A DNA stretch of 64,000 bases from NCBI GenBank assembly GCA_947175635.1, contig CAMWNM010000006.1, forward strand, positions 1 through 64,000, written 5' to 3'. Position 1 is the first letter of the stretch, and each line of letters starts with the position of its first letter. Below, piece by piece: positions 16,458-25,191 of the stretch. The position numbers and the translations under genes are program-made. The stretch comes from an uncultured Bacteroidales bacterium. Its GTDB lineage: Bacteria; Bacteroidota; Bacteroidia; Bacteroidales; P3. Under the pieces are notes generated by a model. It was given only the letters and a program-made list of their open reading frames with translations. It was not told the DNA's origin and did no database searches.

Positions 16458-18719
16458 CTATTGGAGCCTGACCCATTTGAGCCGCAGGCTGTTGGCCACC
16501 ACCGACACCGAACTGAAAGCCATAGCCGCACTGGCTATCATGGGATTTAAGGTGATTCCCCAGAAAGGGAAGAGCAAACCGCTTGCCAACACAAGGCCGG
16601 CCACATTGTAGATAAAAGCCCAGAAGAGATTGCCTTTGATGATGCCGTATGTTTTTCGGGAAAGCAGAATGGCGGTGGGAATGGCGGCGATATCGGTTTT
16701 CTCGTTGCCGATAAGCACTACCGAGGCCACATTGGCGGCAATGTCGGTTCCCCGTTTCAAGGCGATGCTTACATCGGCCCTTGCAAGAGCCTGACTGTCG
16801 TTGATACCGTCGCCCACCATGGCCACCCTACGCCCTTCTTGCTGCAACCGTTTGATGTATTCTTCTTTGTGGGAGGGCAACATACCGGCCTCGTAATTAC
16901 CGATGCCGAGTCTGGAGGCCAAGGCGGAAGCGGCCCTTTGATGGTCTCCGGTAAGCATATACACCTCCACGCCCGCTTTCTGCAAGCGGACTACAGTTTC
17001 TTGCGCACAAGGTTTCACCTCATCCGAGATACCCAGATAGAGCAAAGGGTGTTCATCCTTTCCGAACACCACTATGCTGTAGGCTTTCTCCACCCAGTCC
17101 GACACCAATTCCTGCTGGGCGGGAATCAATGCGGGGATTTTTTCGGAAAGCAACGAAAGACCGCCAATCCAATAAGATTGGCCACGGTAATTAAATTGCA
17201 ACCCTTTTCCGGTAAGGCTTTCAAGATTCTCCATTTCCCGGAAAATTTCCGCAACCGGCGCGGCCCCGGACGTTTCTTTCAAGGTATCGGTCCATTGCAC
17301 GGCGGCTTGCGCCAAAGGATGTTCGCTTTTTTCTTCGGCGGCACGGAAAAGTCCGATCCATTCGCCGAGCGATTGGTTTTCGGGTACAAAATAGGCGCTT
17401 ACCACGGGTTTTCCGCAAGTAAGCGTGCCTGTTTTGTCCATCACCACGGCGTCTACCTGCGAGAGGGATTCAAGCGCGGAAGCGTCTTTGATGAGAATAT
17501 GGTTGCGGGCCGCCCGCCCCATGCCCACCATCAGGGCTGTGGGCGTAGCCAGACCCAAAGCACAGGGACAGGCTATCACCAGCACCGACAAGGCGCACAG
17601 CAAGGCATAGTGAAAACAGGCCGTACCGCCTATCAGCAGCCACAACACAAACGTAAGCGCCGCCAAAAGCAGTATCACCGGAACAAACACGGCCGCCACC
17701 TTATCGGCAATACGTTGCACGGGAGCTTTGCTGCCTTGGGCTTCCCGCACCATACGCACGATTCCTGCCAACACCGTATCGGCTCCCGAAGCGGTGATTT
17801 CCACTTCCAGACCGCCTTTCTGATTGATGGTACCGGCCACCACACGACTTTCCGGCGTTTTGAGTACCGGAACCGGCTCACCGGTAATCATGCTTTCATC
17901 CACATAGGAAGAACCGGTTCTCACCACCCCGTCGGCCGGCAGTTGCGAACCGGGGTGTACGCTCACCCTGTCGCCGGGGCGAAGAACGGATACAGGAACC
18001 TGTTTTTCTCCGTTTTCAGTAAGCAGAAACGCCGTGTCGGGCTGTAGGTGCACCAATTCGCGCAAGGCCGCCGAAGTGCCGTTTTTGGCACGGCCTTCCA
18101 ACAGTTTCCCTAAAAGCACAAAGGCGATAATCATACCCGATGCCTCGAAATACACATGGGAACCCAAGCCGTTTTTTTGCCAGAATTCCGGAAAACAAAG
18201 CGTAAACACACTGAAAAGAAACGAAACCAGGGTACTTACGGCCACCAGCGTATCCATGTTGGCACTCCACTGTCTGGCCAAACGGAAAGCGTTCCGGATA
18301 AAGTCGCGGCCACCGATATAGAGGATAAAAAAAGACAGCCACATCATCGCCACATCCTTGCCAGGAAAATGCCAGGCATGAGCCATTCCCAACACCATAA
18401 GCGGCAAGGCCAATATCCATACAACTAACACGCGCTTTTTCAATGCCGCATAAACTTTCGCGTTTTCCTTTTCCTGCTCGGCAAAGGGATCGGGACTGTT
18501 TATAATCAGGTCATATCCTGCATCCTGTATGGCTTTTTGCAAGGATACGGCATCGAAATCCTCGTTGTATTCCACATGGAGAAGGGAGGCGGCAAAATTG
18601 GCCGAAGCCTTTTTTACGCCCCGCTGGGAGGCGGCGATACCTTCTGCCCGTTGCGCGCAACCGGCACAATGAAGATTAAGCAAGGGATAGTCGGCGGTAT
18701 GAAGTTTTGCAGTCATCAT
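16458..18719 (-). CDS. copA: heavy-metal translocating P-type ATPase, copper type
   Basis: About 753 residues. The start at 18719 (or 18716) follows a -7 box and gives MMTAKLHT, directly before the metal-binding domain; a start at 18782 would add an unrelated hydrophobic stretch. One HMA domain with HCAGC (Cys-x-x-Cys) is followed by eight membrane segments. P-ATPase motifs are complete: TGEPVPV, the membrane CPC motif ACPCALG, phosphorylation site DKTGTLT, EHPLAQA, MLTGDH and GDGINDSQAL. The CPC motif and single HMA domain favour Cu(I) export from the cytoplasm; silver or other metals remain possible. Confidence 0.93.
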   Translation of the reverse strand: MMTAKLHTADYPLLNLHCAGCAQRAEGIAASQRGVKKASANFAASLLHVEYNEDFDAVSLQKAIQDAGYDLIINSPDPFAEQEKENAKVYAALKKRVLVVWILALPLMVLGMAHAWHFPGKDVAMMWLSFFILYIGGRDFIRNAFRLARQWSANMDTLVAVSTLVSFLFSVFTLCFPEFWQKNGLGSHVYFEASGMIIAFVLLGKLLEGRAKNGTSAALRELVHLQPDTAFLLTENGEKQVPVSVLRPGDRVSVHPGSQLPADGVVRTGSSYVDESMITGEPVPVLKTPESRVVAGTINQKGGLEVEITASGADTVLAGIVRMVREAQGSKAPVQRIADKVAAVFVPVILLLAALTFVLWLLIGGTACFHYALLCALSVLVIACPCALGLATPTALMVGMGRAARNHILIKDASALESLSQVDAVVMDKTGTLTCGKPVVSAYFVPENQSLGEWIGLFRAAEEKSEHPLAQAAVQWTDTLKETSGAAPVAEIFREMENLESLTGKGLQFNYRGQSYWIGGLSLLSEKIPALIPAQQELVSDWVEKAYSIVVFGKDEHPLLYLGISDEVKPCAQETVVRLQKAGVEVYMLTGDHQRAASALASRLGIGNYEAGMLPSHKEEYIKRLQQEGRRVAMVGDGINDSQALARADVSIALKRGTDIAANVASVVLIGNEKTDIAAIPTAILLSRKTYGIIKGNLFWAFIYNVAGLVLASGLLFPFWGITLNPMIASAAMAFSSVSVVANSLRLKWVRLQ

Positions 18720-18740
18720 CCATCTGTTTTGAAAAACGTA

Positions 18741-18748
18741 CAAAAATA
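18741..18748 (-). promoter_or_regulatory. -7 promoter box for copA
   Basis: TATTTTTG on the minus strand fits TAnnTTTG and is 21 bases before the preferred copA start (18719). No -33 TTTG at the usual spacing. Confidence 0.5.
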
Positions 18749-18806
18749 GAAAACATCCGATGCATCCGGATTGCAAAAACAACCGCGTCCGACAGGGTAA
18801 AACGGT

Positions 18807-20117
18807 TTACTTGGATTTGTCGCGGAAGAAAATCTTCATCGGAACACCGGAAAAATTCCAGATCCTGCGCAACTGGTTCTCCACAAAACGTTTGTATGGT
18901 TCTTTCACGTATTGGGGAAGATTGCAGAAAAAAACGAAGACCGGATATTCGCCGGGCAGTTGGGTGATATATTTAATCTTGACCGACTTACCTTTATATA
19001 TTGGCGGCGGGGTCTGCTTAAGGATGGGCAGAAGCGTTTCGTTGAGTTCGGAGGTAGGAATGCGGCGAACACGGTTGTCGTACACCTCCTTCACTTTTTC
19101 CAAAGCCTGGTAGATACGTTGCTTGTTGATAACGGAGGTAAAAACGACGGGAACATCGTTGTCGGGCGCCAAACGCTCTTTTACAAAAGCTTCATATTGC
19201 TTGAGTGTGTTGCTTTCTTTTTCTATCAGATCCCATTTGTTCACCACTACCACCACGCCTTTGTTGTTGCGGCGGCAAAGTCCGAACAGGTTCAGGTCCT
19301 GGGCTTCCAGACCGGCCGAAGCATCCAGCATCAGCACGCAGACATCGCTGTTTTCAATGGCACGGATGGAGCGCATCACGGAATAGAACTCGATGTTTTC
19401 GGTTACTTTCTGCTTGCGGCGGATACCGGCGGTATCCACCAGATAGAAGTCGAAATCAAAGCGATTGTAGCGTGTGAAAACCGTGTCGCGCGTGGTGCCG
19501 GCAATGGGCGTTACGATATTGCGTTCCTCTCCGATAAAAGCGTTGATGATGGAAGACTTGCCTACATTGGGGCGACCGATAACGGTAACGCGGGGAAGGT
19601 CGTCGGGAACAATCTGTTTCTGATTGTCCATATCTCGCACCACTTCGTCTAAAAGTTCGCCCGTACCGCTACCGTTGGCAGAAGAAAGGGTAAAAAGCCT
19701 GTCGAATCCCAAGGCGTAGAACTCGCCGGCCGCCGGTTCTTTGTCGGCCGAATCTATTTTGTTCACCACCAGCAACACCGGTTTGTCGGTTCTCCGCAAA
19801 AGCTGCGCCACGTCCTCATCCATGGGCGTGAGCCCTTCCTTACCGTCCACCAGAAACAGAATCACATCGGCTTCATCAACGGCCAGGGAAACCTGTTTGC
19901 GGATCTCGCTGTTGAAAGAATCTTCGTTGTCGAGCAGATAGCCTCCGGTATCGATTACCGAAAACTCCTTGCCGTTCCAATCGCCGGTTCCGTAGTTGCG
20001 GTCGCGGGTAACGCCGCTGGTCTCGTCCACAATGGCATCGCGCGATTCGGTAAGACGGTTGAAGAGCGTGGATTTACCAACATTGGGACGGCCCACGATA
20101 GCTATAATATTCCGCAT
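18807..20117 (-). CDS. der: ribosome biogenesis GTPase Der (EngA)
   Basis: 436 residues from the ATG at 20117; a GTG one codon upstream is possible. Two tandem GTPase domains define Der: G1 [10 protein letters not shown] near the N-terminus and a second [10 protein letters not shown] at about residue 181; G3 DTGGY and DTAGI; G4 NKID and NKWD. A C-terminal KH-like domain follows (about 350-436). It acts in 50S subunit assembly. It starts just below the tRNA terminator and may also be reached by read-through. It is a conserved, ordinary member of its family. Confidence 0.97.
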   Translation of the reverse strand: MRNIIAIVGRPNVGKSTLFNRLTESRDAIVDETSGVTRDRNYGTGDWNGKEFSVIDTGGYLLDNEDSFNSEIRKQVSLAVDEADVILFLVDGKEGLTPMDEDVAQLLRRTDKPVLLVVNKIDSADKEPAAGEFYALGFDRLFTLSSANGSGTGELLDEVVRDMDNQKQIVPDDLPRVTVIGRPNVGKSSIINAFIGEERNIVTPIAGTTRDTVFTRYNRFDFDFYLVDTAGIRRKQKVTENIEFYSVMRSIRAIENSDVCVLMLDASAGLEAQDLNLFGLCRRNNKGVVVVVNKWDLIEKESNTLKQYEAFVKERLAPDNDVPVVFTSVINKQRIYQALEKVKEVYDNRVRRIPTSELNETLLPILKQTPPPIYKGKSVKIKYITQLPGEYPVFVFFCNLPQYVKEPYKRFVENQLRRIWNFSGVPMKIFFRDKSK

Positions 20118-20134
20118 CACAATAGGTTTTTACG

Positions 20135-20170
20135 AAAAAAGGCCTGCCCAAACCTCTTGTGCAAGCCTTT
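20135..20170 (-). terminator. terminator after tRNA-fMet
   Basis: On the minus strand an imperfect 14-bp stem (AAAGGCTTGCACAA with TTGGGCAGGCCTTT) ends in a run of T, directly after the tRNA and before der. Confidence 0.8.
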
Positions 20171-20181
20171 ATTTTTTTTAG

Positions 20182-20253
20182 TAGCGGGGGCAGGATTCGA
20201 ACCTACGACCTCCGGGTTATGAGCCCGACGAGCTGCCTCTGCTCTACCCCGCA
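20182..20253 (-). tRNA. initiator tRNA-Met (CAT)
   Basis: A 72-base cloverleaf: anticodon loop CTCATAA closed by three G-C pairs (GGG/CCC) and a T-loop TTCGAAT. Positions 1 and 72 are both T and cannot pair. An unpaired 1:72 position and the GGG/CCC anticodon stem are the marks of an initiator tRNA. Discriminator A; CCA is not encoded. Confidence 0.94.
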
Positions 20254-20262
20254 ATGTGATTG

Positions 20263-20293
20263 CAAAGGTACTGTTTTTTTATTTAAATACAAA
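20263..20293 (-). promoter_or_regulatory. promoter of the initiator tRNA gene
   Basis: On the minus strand TTTG (20293-20290), 19 bases, then TACCTTTG (20270-20263): a full match to the Bacteroidota consensus, 9 bases before the tRNA 5' end. Confidence 0.85.
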
Positions 20294-20367
20294 ATGGGCG
20301 AAAGAGAGACCGGCAAAACCGTGTTTCAAAACAGATAGCGCCACACTTTTCATGTCAAAGTGCCTGC

Positions 20368-20742
20368 TCATTCCCATCCCGAACCCTTGAAATCGTCTAT
20401 CTCGCGGCGTTCGCGTTTGGTGGGACGGCCGGTGCGGGGGTCGCGCCTTTCGAAAGAGGGCGCTTGCTGCATGGCCAGTTTGGCCTTTTCTTCGGAAGAG
20501 GTTACATCGACGATATAATCCGCCACCTTGGCCGCCCCCACCCTGTTTTTGAGAAGTTCCTTCACCTGATAGGAAAACGTTACCCCGTGGCGGCTCAGAT
20601 GAAAAACATCGTTTTCCTTTATCTCCTTGGCCGCCTTCACGATATCCTCGCCTATGCGGACCCGCCCCAGCCGACAGGCCTCCGAAGCTTCCGAACGGGT
20701 CTTGAACAAACGAACCGCCCAAAGAAATTTATCTATCCGCAT
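20368..20742 (-). CDS. hslR: S4-domain RNA-binding protein, Hsp15 (HslR) family
   Basis: 124 residues. The S4 domain fills the first half (MRIDKFLWAVRLFKTRSEAS, GRVRIG), followed by the short beta segment and a basic, charged tail (RTGRPTKRERREIDDF) typical of Hsp15. In other bacteria Hsp15 binds stalled 50S subunits that carry nascent chains. The start is 13 bases after thiL, so it is probably the last gene of the run that begins at 25.1 kb. Confidence 0.9.
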   Translation of the reverse strand: MRIDKFLWAVRLFKTRSEASEACRLGRVRIGEDIVKAAKEIKENDVFHLSRHGVTFSYQVKELLKNRVGAAKVADYIVDVTSSEEKAKLAMQQAPSFERRDPRTGRPTKRERREIDDFKGSGWE

Positions 20743-20755
20743 ACCTTGCTTTCTT

Positions 20756-21820
20756 CTATCTTTTGTCGAACGCCTGCCAACCCTGCGCGGTAAGCGGAAC
20801 CAAGGTGCCGTTTTCCGGCACGAGGAAATTGCCTTGCGCGGCCTCGGTCATATAACCGATAACCTTTACCTGATGGCAATCCTTTATTTTTTCATAGTCG
20901 GCCTGTTTTACGGTAAACAGCAGCTCGTAATCTTCCCCTCCGCTCAAGGCCGCCACTTCCGGCAGAATCTTGAACATCTCAAGCGCCTTGCAGGTTTCCA
21001 GATCCACCGGTATCTTACTTTCGTGCAACATGCAGCCGCATCCCGATTCCTTGCTCAAGTGCAGGATTTCCGAGGCCAGACCGTCTGAAACATCAATCAT
21101 CGAAGTAGGCACCACCCCTATTTTCTCCAACAAATCCACTATATCCAGCCGCGGTTCGGGCTTCAACTGGCGTTCCAGCACATAGGAAAAATCCTTGAAG
21201 TCGGGCTGCATCGCGGGATTTGCCAAAAACTCGCGCTTTTCCCTCTCCAGCAAAAGCAATCCCGCATAGGCACCGCCCAAATCGCCCGACACGCAAAGCA
21301 AATCGTTTTCTTTCGCCCCGCTGCGATAGGCCACCCTTTCAGGCCGGGCCGAACCCAATACCGTTACCGAAATACACAAACCGGAAGCGCTCGAAGTGGT
21401 ATCGCCTCCCACCAGGTCCACACCGTAACGCTCGCAACAAAGCCGCATTCCGGCGTAAAGTTCTTCCAATGCCTCTAATGAATAACGGTTCGAAACGGCG
21501 ATGCCCACCAGCACCTGCAAAGGCTTGGCGTTCATGGCCGCTATATCCGAAAGGTTCACTGCAATGGCCTTGTATCCCAAATGCTTGAGCGGGCAATAGG
21601 TCATGTCGAAATGCACCCCTTCTATCAAAAGATCTTTCGACACCAACTGCACATGCCCTTCGGGAATCCGGAGCACCGCCGCATCATCGCCTACTGCCTT
21701 GAGCGTATTTTGAGGATGATGTATCGGCAAATCCTGCGTGAGCCGCTCTATCAACCCGAATTCGCCCAGTTTTTCCAGTTCTGTGCGGCCTTGGCCGCCT
21801 TTATTTTCAATTTCTTCCAT
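20756..21820 (-). CDS. thiL: thiamine-monophosphate kinase
   Basis: 354 residues, usual for ThiL, which phosphorylates thiamine monophosphate to thiamine diphosphate, the last step of cofactor synthesis. AIR synthase-like fold with GDDAAVL, the metal-binding region VSKDLLIEGVHFD, LVGGDTT, IDVSDGLASE and SGGEDYELLFT in the expected order. The N-terminus has about 15 extra charged residues before the conserved LGEFGLIERL. No other thiamine genes lie nearby. 13 bases to hslR, 23 from the exporter gene upstream. Confidence 0.96.
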   Translation of the reverse strand: MEEIENKGGQGRTELEKLGEFGLIERLTQDLPIHHPQNTLKAVGDDAAVLRIPEGHVQLVSKDLLIEGVHFDMTYCPLKHLGYKAIAVNLSDIAAMNAKPLQVLVGIAVSNRYSLEALEELYAGMRLCCERYGVDLVGGDTTSSASGLCISVTVLGSARPERVAYRSGAKENDLLCVSGDLGGAYAGLLLLEREKREFLANPAMQPDFKDFSYVLERQLKPEPRLDIVDLLEKIGVVPTSMIDVSDGLASEILHLSKESGCGCMLHESKIPVDLETCKALEMFKILPEVAALSGGEDYELLFTVKQADYEKIKDCHQVKVIGYMTEAAQGNFLVPENGTLVPLTAQGWQAFDKR

Positions 21821-21843
21821 GTTTTCTGTCTTTTTAACGGGCC

Positions 21844-22362
21844 TTAGGCGCCGATGTCCGTCCTGTCTTTTTTCCTATTGCGGTAACGGGTAAGCGAGGT
21901 GGCGCGACGCGACAAAATAAACATAGGCAGCGAGGCGCCTACCGTCATACAAAGGATCACCGTTACGGTAATGATCACATTCAGGAAAAAATTGTTCAGA
22001 TAGAGAAAAGCCTCTGCCTGTGTGCCCAGATTCTGCATAAACAGAATGATTGAAAACACCGCCTTATAGGCATACATCCCCGGCACCATGGGCAAAAGGG
22101 CCGGAATGTAAAGCGTTGTCATGGGGCAATGCACCACCGAACCCAGCCAAAGGCTGCCGAATCCCATCAATAAAGCCGCCGCCAAGGTGGAAGTGGCGAT
22201 ATCCCAACCGGCAAGCTGCATCAACACGTAGCGCACCGCATAACCCACGGCGGCCAAAATCATAATACCCGGCAAAGACTTCCGGGATGGATTCGACACT
22301 GCCCCGAATCCCAAGGCGGCGAAGGCGGCGCAAACGGCACGTATCAGAGTTTCCTCTATCAT
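21844..22362 (-). CDS. threonine/serine exporter-like small subunit (ThrE C-terminal half, DUF3815 type)
   Basis: 172 residues from the ATG at 22362, which overlaps the upstream stop (ATGA). A strongly hydrophobic protein with about five membrane spans and the signature WLGSVVHCPMTTLYIPALLPMVPG, typical of the second half of ThrE exporters. Together with the preceding gene it makes a split two-gene ThrE transporter, as in many Firmicutes and Bacteroidota. Probable substrates are threonine and serine, but this is by family only. Confidence 0.87.
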   Translation of the reverse strand: MIEETLIRAVCAAFAALGFGAVSNPSRKSLPGIMILAAVGYAVRYVLMQLAGWDIATSTLAAALLMGFGSLWLGSVVHCPMTTLYIPALLPMVPGMYAYKAVFSIILFMQNLGTQAEAFLYLNNFFLNVIITVTVILCMTVGASLPMFILSRRATSLTRYRNRKKDRTDIGA

Positions 22363-23129
22363 AGCAAACTTCCTTGAAATATCACCATCGAAATCGAAAG
22401 CCCCACAGCCAGACAAAGCACAATCAGCAATGCACGCATCAAACGGGCAAAACCTATGAGGATATGGTTTTCGATAATATCAATCACACCGGTAATCATG
22501 GGAACGCCCGGTATCATGAAGAGCACACTGGTAGCCACCGCTATAGTGGCATCGACCTGACTGAAACACAACATGAACGATGCCAGAAAAGAGGAGACGA
22601 ACGACACCAGGATTACGGCCAGAAAATGGTCAACCCCTTTTTTCTTAAGCCATCTCAGCAGTCTGAATCCCACGAAAGTACTGAAGAACACCACCAACAT
22701 ACCTTTCCAATCCCCATCGAACAGGCGGCAGAAACAAGCGTTGGCCACCGATACCAACAATGTGACCAGCCAGGAATTCATGCGCGGCTTATCACACAAT
22801 GCCTTGAATTCCCGCCGCAAGTCGGCCACACTTTCATGTCGGTCGTGTACTTTCCAGCTCAAGGCGCTCAGTTCCGAATTAAGCTCGAAACTTACCGGAA
22901 GCTGATGGATCGGCACCACTTCGGTACAAATCTCTTCGGTTTGAGGATCCACAAGCGTAAGGATGATGCTCGAAGCCAGAATCATCATGCTCACTTCCAT
23001 GTCGTAGGCTTCGCAGATGCGCCGCGAATTGCGCACCACCCGCGTGCAATGTACGCCCGACCCCAACAATACCGAGGCGTAATCGGCAATAAAGGCCGTG
23101 AGTTCCTTCAGTTTCAAAGACTGGTTCAT
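22359..23129 (-). CDS. threonine/serine exporter-like large subunit (ThrE N-terminal half, DUF1212 type)
   Basis: 256 residues from the ATG at 23129, which overlaps the phosphatase stop (ATGA); upstream in-frame codons lie within the preceding gene. The soluble N-terminal part has the family motif LLGSGVHCTRV, and five membrane segments follow (from about residue 120, with FMIPGVPMITGVIDI). It pairs with the next gene as a split amino-acid exporter of the inner membrane. Both coupling overlaps point to co-translation. Confidence 0.87.
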   Translation of the reverse strand: MNQSLKLKELTAFIADYASVLLGSGVHCTRVVRNSRRICEAYDMEVSMMILASSIILTLVDPQTEEICTEVVPIHQLPVSFELNSELSALSWKVHDRHESVADLRREFKALCDKPRMNSWLVTLLVSVANACFCRLFDGDWKGMLVVFFSTFVGFRLLRWLKKKGVDHFLAVILVSFVSSFLASFMLCFSQVDATIAVATSVLFMIPGVPMITGVIDIIENHILIGFARLMRALLIVLCLAVGLSISMVIFQGSLL

Positions 23130-23797
23130 CCTTGCCCCTCTTTTACGATTTCGTTTATCTCTTCCGCTCGATCCACTATCTTCCATGCGCCCCCCGAGAC
23201 CAATTCTTCCCGGGTCCTGAAGCCCCAGCTCACCCCCACCGCACGGAGGCCGGCGTTAGATGCCGTTTGCATATCCACTTCCGAATCTCCCACCAACAAC
23301 ACTTCCTGTGCTTTCAAACCCAACGTACGGCAAATATGATATACCGCATCGGGTTCAGGTTTGAGGGGAAACTCAGTACCCGCCCCCAGCACACAGTCGA
23401 AAGAACACGCGGAAAAAAGGCCGTCCATAATCTTTCGCGTAATGGAATCGGGTTTATTCGACAACAGGCCCAACTTCACCCCTTGCCTTTCAAGTTCGCT
23501 CAGCATCGGAGCGATACCTTCGTAAAGGCGTGTCTTCACCGCATAGTTTTTTCCGTAATCGGCCAGAATCTTTTCACGGCATCGTTCCACCGTGGCTTCG
23601 TCCCGGCCGTTTTCGGGCAAGGCGTTCCATACCAGATTCCTGATGCCGCGTCCGAGAAAAAGCCCGTAACTTTCCACCGGCCACACAGGAAACCCTTCTT
23701 CGGCAAGCGTACGGTTGGTGGCATCGGCCAAATCCTCTTTCGAATCGATAAGCGTACCGTCCAAATCGAATATCACGCCCTTGATGGTTGCCTTCAC
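23126..23797 (-). CDS. HAD-family hydrolase, phosphoglycolate phosphatase-like
   Basis: 223 residues if started at the GTG at 23797, which overlaps the regulator stop (GTGA). An upstream ATG at 23944 would place about 49 non-homologous residues inside the regulator gene and is rejected. HAD motifs: I FDLDGTLIDS, II LLSNKPD, III with a conserved Lys (PLKPEPD), IV GDSEVDMQTA. The small helical cap between motifs I and II fits the Gph/beta-phosphoglucomutase subclass. The likely substrate is a small phosphorylated metabolite such as 2-phosphoglycolate. Confidence 0.88.
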   Translation of the reverse strand: MKATIKGVIFDLDGTLIDSKEDLADATNRTLAEEGFPVWPVESYGLFLGRGIRNLVWNALPENGRDEATVERCREKILADYGKNYAVKTRLYEGIAPMLSELERQGVKLGLLSNKPDSITRKIMDGLFSACSFDCVLGAGTEFPLKPEPDAVYHICRTLGLKAQEVLLVGDSEVDMQTASNAGLRAVGVSWGFRTREELVSGGAWKIVDRAEEINEIVKEGQG

Positions 23798-24408
23798 GCC
23801 GACAGCCCTCCCTTGCCCTTGACTTCTTCCAGTTTCACCAACTTGTTCATGATGGCATAAATGGTGAGGCCGGCCGAACTGTGCACCTGCAACTTGGTGG
23901 CGATATTGCGCCGGTGCGTTATCACTGTATGTTTCGAAAGACACAACTTTTCGGCTATCTGCGTATTGGTAAAACCTTTCACCACATACGAAACAATCTC
24001 TTTCTCACGCTGGCTGAGCGATTTTTCGGAATCGCCCGCACCGGCTTCACGGGGCGTGAGCCGCGAGATTTTCTCCTCTATCTGCCTGCTCTCGTCAAAA
24101 AGGGAAATGGTTTCATCAAAACCCTGCATGTGCTGCATGTCCCGCAATTCGGTCACCAACCCTACCAGAATCAGCTCGGAACGATTGAGTCTGGTCCGTA
24201 GCCCGGACGGGCTGTCCATACCGATAAAGGCCATGTTGACAACCAGTACATCGGGACGTTCGGCCACAACCTGATTGACGAGCTGATGGATTTCCTTCAC
24301 TCTCGAAATCCTGTATTCGGCACCGATTTTGCCTATAACGGCCGCCAAGCCCTCAAACACCAGATCGGAGGTTTCGGCGATAGTGAATCTAAGCATCTTT
24401 TTCATCAT
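23794..24408 (-). CDS. LuxR/NarL-type regulator with degenerate receiver domain
   Basis: 204 residues. The N-terminal part resembles a response-regulator receiver but lacks key residues: the acidic pair is replaced (IAETSD) and the expected phospho-acceptor aspartate is Asn58 (VLVVNMAF). The C-terminal LuxR helix-turn-helix is intact (LSQREKEIVSYVVKGFTNTQIAEKL, here split: LSQREKEIV then GFTNTQIAEKLCLSKHTV). It starts 6 bases after the RIC-like gene, so the two are likely co-expressed. Regulation is probably by protein level, ligand or redox state, not by phosphorylation. Targets unknown. Confidence 0.85.
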   Translation of the reverse strand: MMKKMLRFTIAETSDLVFEGLAAVIGKIGAEYRISRVKEIHQLVNQVVAERPDVLVVNMAFIGMDSPSGLRTRLNRSELILVGLVTELRDMQHMQGFDETISLFDESRQIEEKISRLTPREAGAGDSEKSLSQREKEIVSYVVKGFTNTQIAEKLCLSKHTVITHRRNIATKLQVHSSAGLTIYAIMNKLVKLEEVKGKGGLSA

Positions 24409-24414
24409 CGCCTT

Positions 24415-25098
24415 TTACTTTTCAAGCCTTTCGATAAGGGGCACCAGCAAAACGTCTTCAAGTGCATTATGCTGGCGGAGATCTTCGGCACAAGTGAAAA
24501 TATCGAAGAGCACGGCATTGAAATCGTGTCCTGTCTTGCCGGTATAATATTTAAGCAGGATATCTCGCAACTCCGTGAGCTGACTTTCAATTTGATTATG
24601 TTGCTTACGGAAAATGGAGATGTGGTAATCCTTTCCCGCCTTTCCCTGCACCAAAGCGCGGATATACGGAAAAACGGTCTGTTCCTCGTATTGCATGTGT
24701 TTTTTCACTTCCGCCACATAATCGTCGTAAAAACGCATCACGGCCACAGCCACATCATGCTGATCCTTGTCGCTGATGGCATCCAGAAGCCGGGTGCGGA
24801 TGGAAGGCAAGCGGTAATCGAGAAAATATTCGTGGGAATTATGCAGGTAGCGCACTATTTCTTCGGGGATCAGCACCTTCTCGATTTCTTTAGAACCGGT
24901 TTCTCCATTCAGGTTCATGTTGACTACCGCCAGAAATGTACGGGTATCTATGCCGTTGCGGCGACAAACCTCTCCGATGGAGCTTTCCCCGAATCCCATC
25001 GGAATACCGAAACGACTCAAAACAAACAGCATGTAATAATTCTGGCATACCAATGCGCTCATCTTGTCGTTCTCTGCGTATTTCATCTTGGTATTCAT
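24415..25098 (-). CDS. hemerythrin-like di-iron protein, RIC/ScdA/YtfE family
   Basis: 227 residues. A ScdA_N-like N-terminal part (SSIGEVCRRNGIDTRTF, Cys45) is followed by a four-helix hemerythrin-like domain. The six metal ligands fall where E. coli YtfE has them: His89, His134, Glu138, His167, His210 and Glu214, with near-identical spacing. RIC proteins repair or reload iron in iron-sulfur proteins after nitric oxide or oxidative damage. The gene leads a seven-gene minus-strand run and is paired with the LuxR-type regulator. An alternative is an oxygen or NO sensor role. Confidence 0.88.
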   Translation of the reverse strand: MNTKMKYAENDKMSALVCQNYYMLFVLSRFGIPMGFGESSIGEVCRRNGIDTRTFLAVVNMNLNGETGSKEIEKVLIPEEIVRYLHNSHEYFLDYRLPSIRTRLLDAISDKDQHDVAVAVMRFYDDYVAEVKKHMQYEEQTVFPYIRALVQGKAGKDYHISIFRKQHNQIESQLTELRDILLKYYTGKTGHDFNAVLFDIFTCAEDLRQHNALEDVLLVPLIERLEK

Positions 25099-25171
25099 CT
25101 CTTTTCTTCGTTATTTTGCGAAATTCCCGTTGCATCGCCAGGCCTATGAGGGAAACGGTGCGGCGGAAATG

Positions 25172-25179
25172 CAAATTTA
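25172..25179 (-). promoter_or_regulatory. -7 promoter box upstream of the RIC-like gene
   Basis: TAAATTTG on the minus strand matches TAnnTTTG, about 73 bases before the start at 25098. It sits in the short divergent region shared with the Nif3-like gene. Confidence 0.5.
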
Positions 25180-25191
25180 GGAATTTCACAG

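Noticed and set aside
19741-20181. Additional small plus-strand genes opposite der
   Set aside because: Short frames without motifs, antisense to the highly conserved GTPase domains of Der.
23798-23944. Upstream ATG start for the HAD phosphatase
   Set aside because: It would overlap the LuxR-type gene by about 150 bases with residues unlike any HAD protein. The GTG at 23797 forms a normal GTGA overlap.
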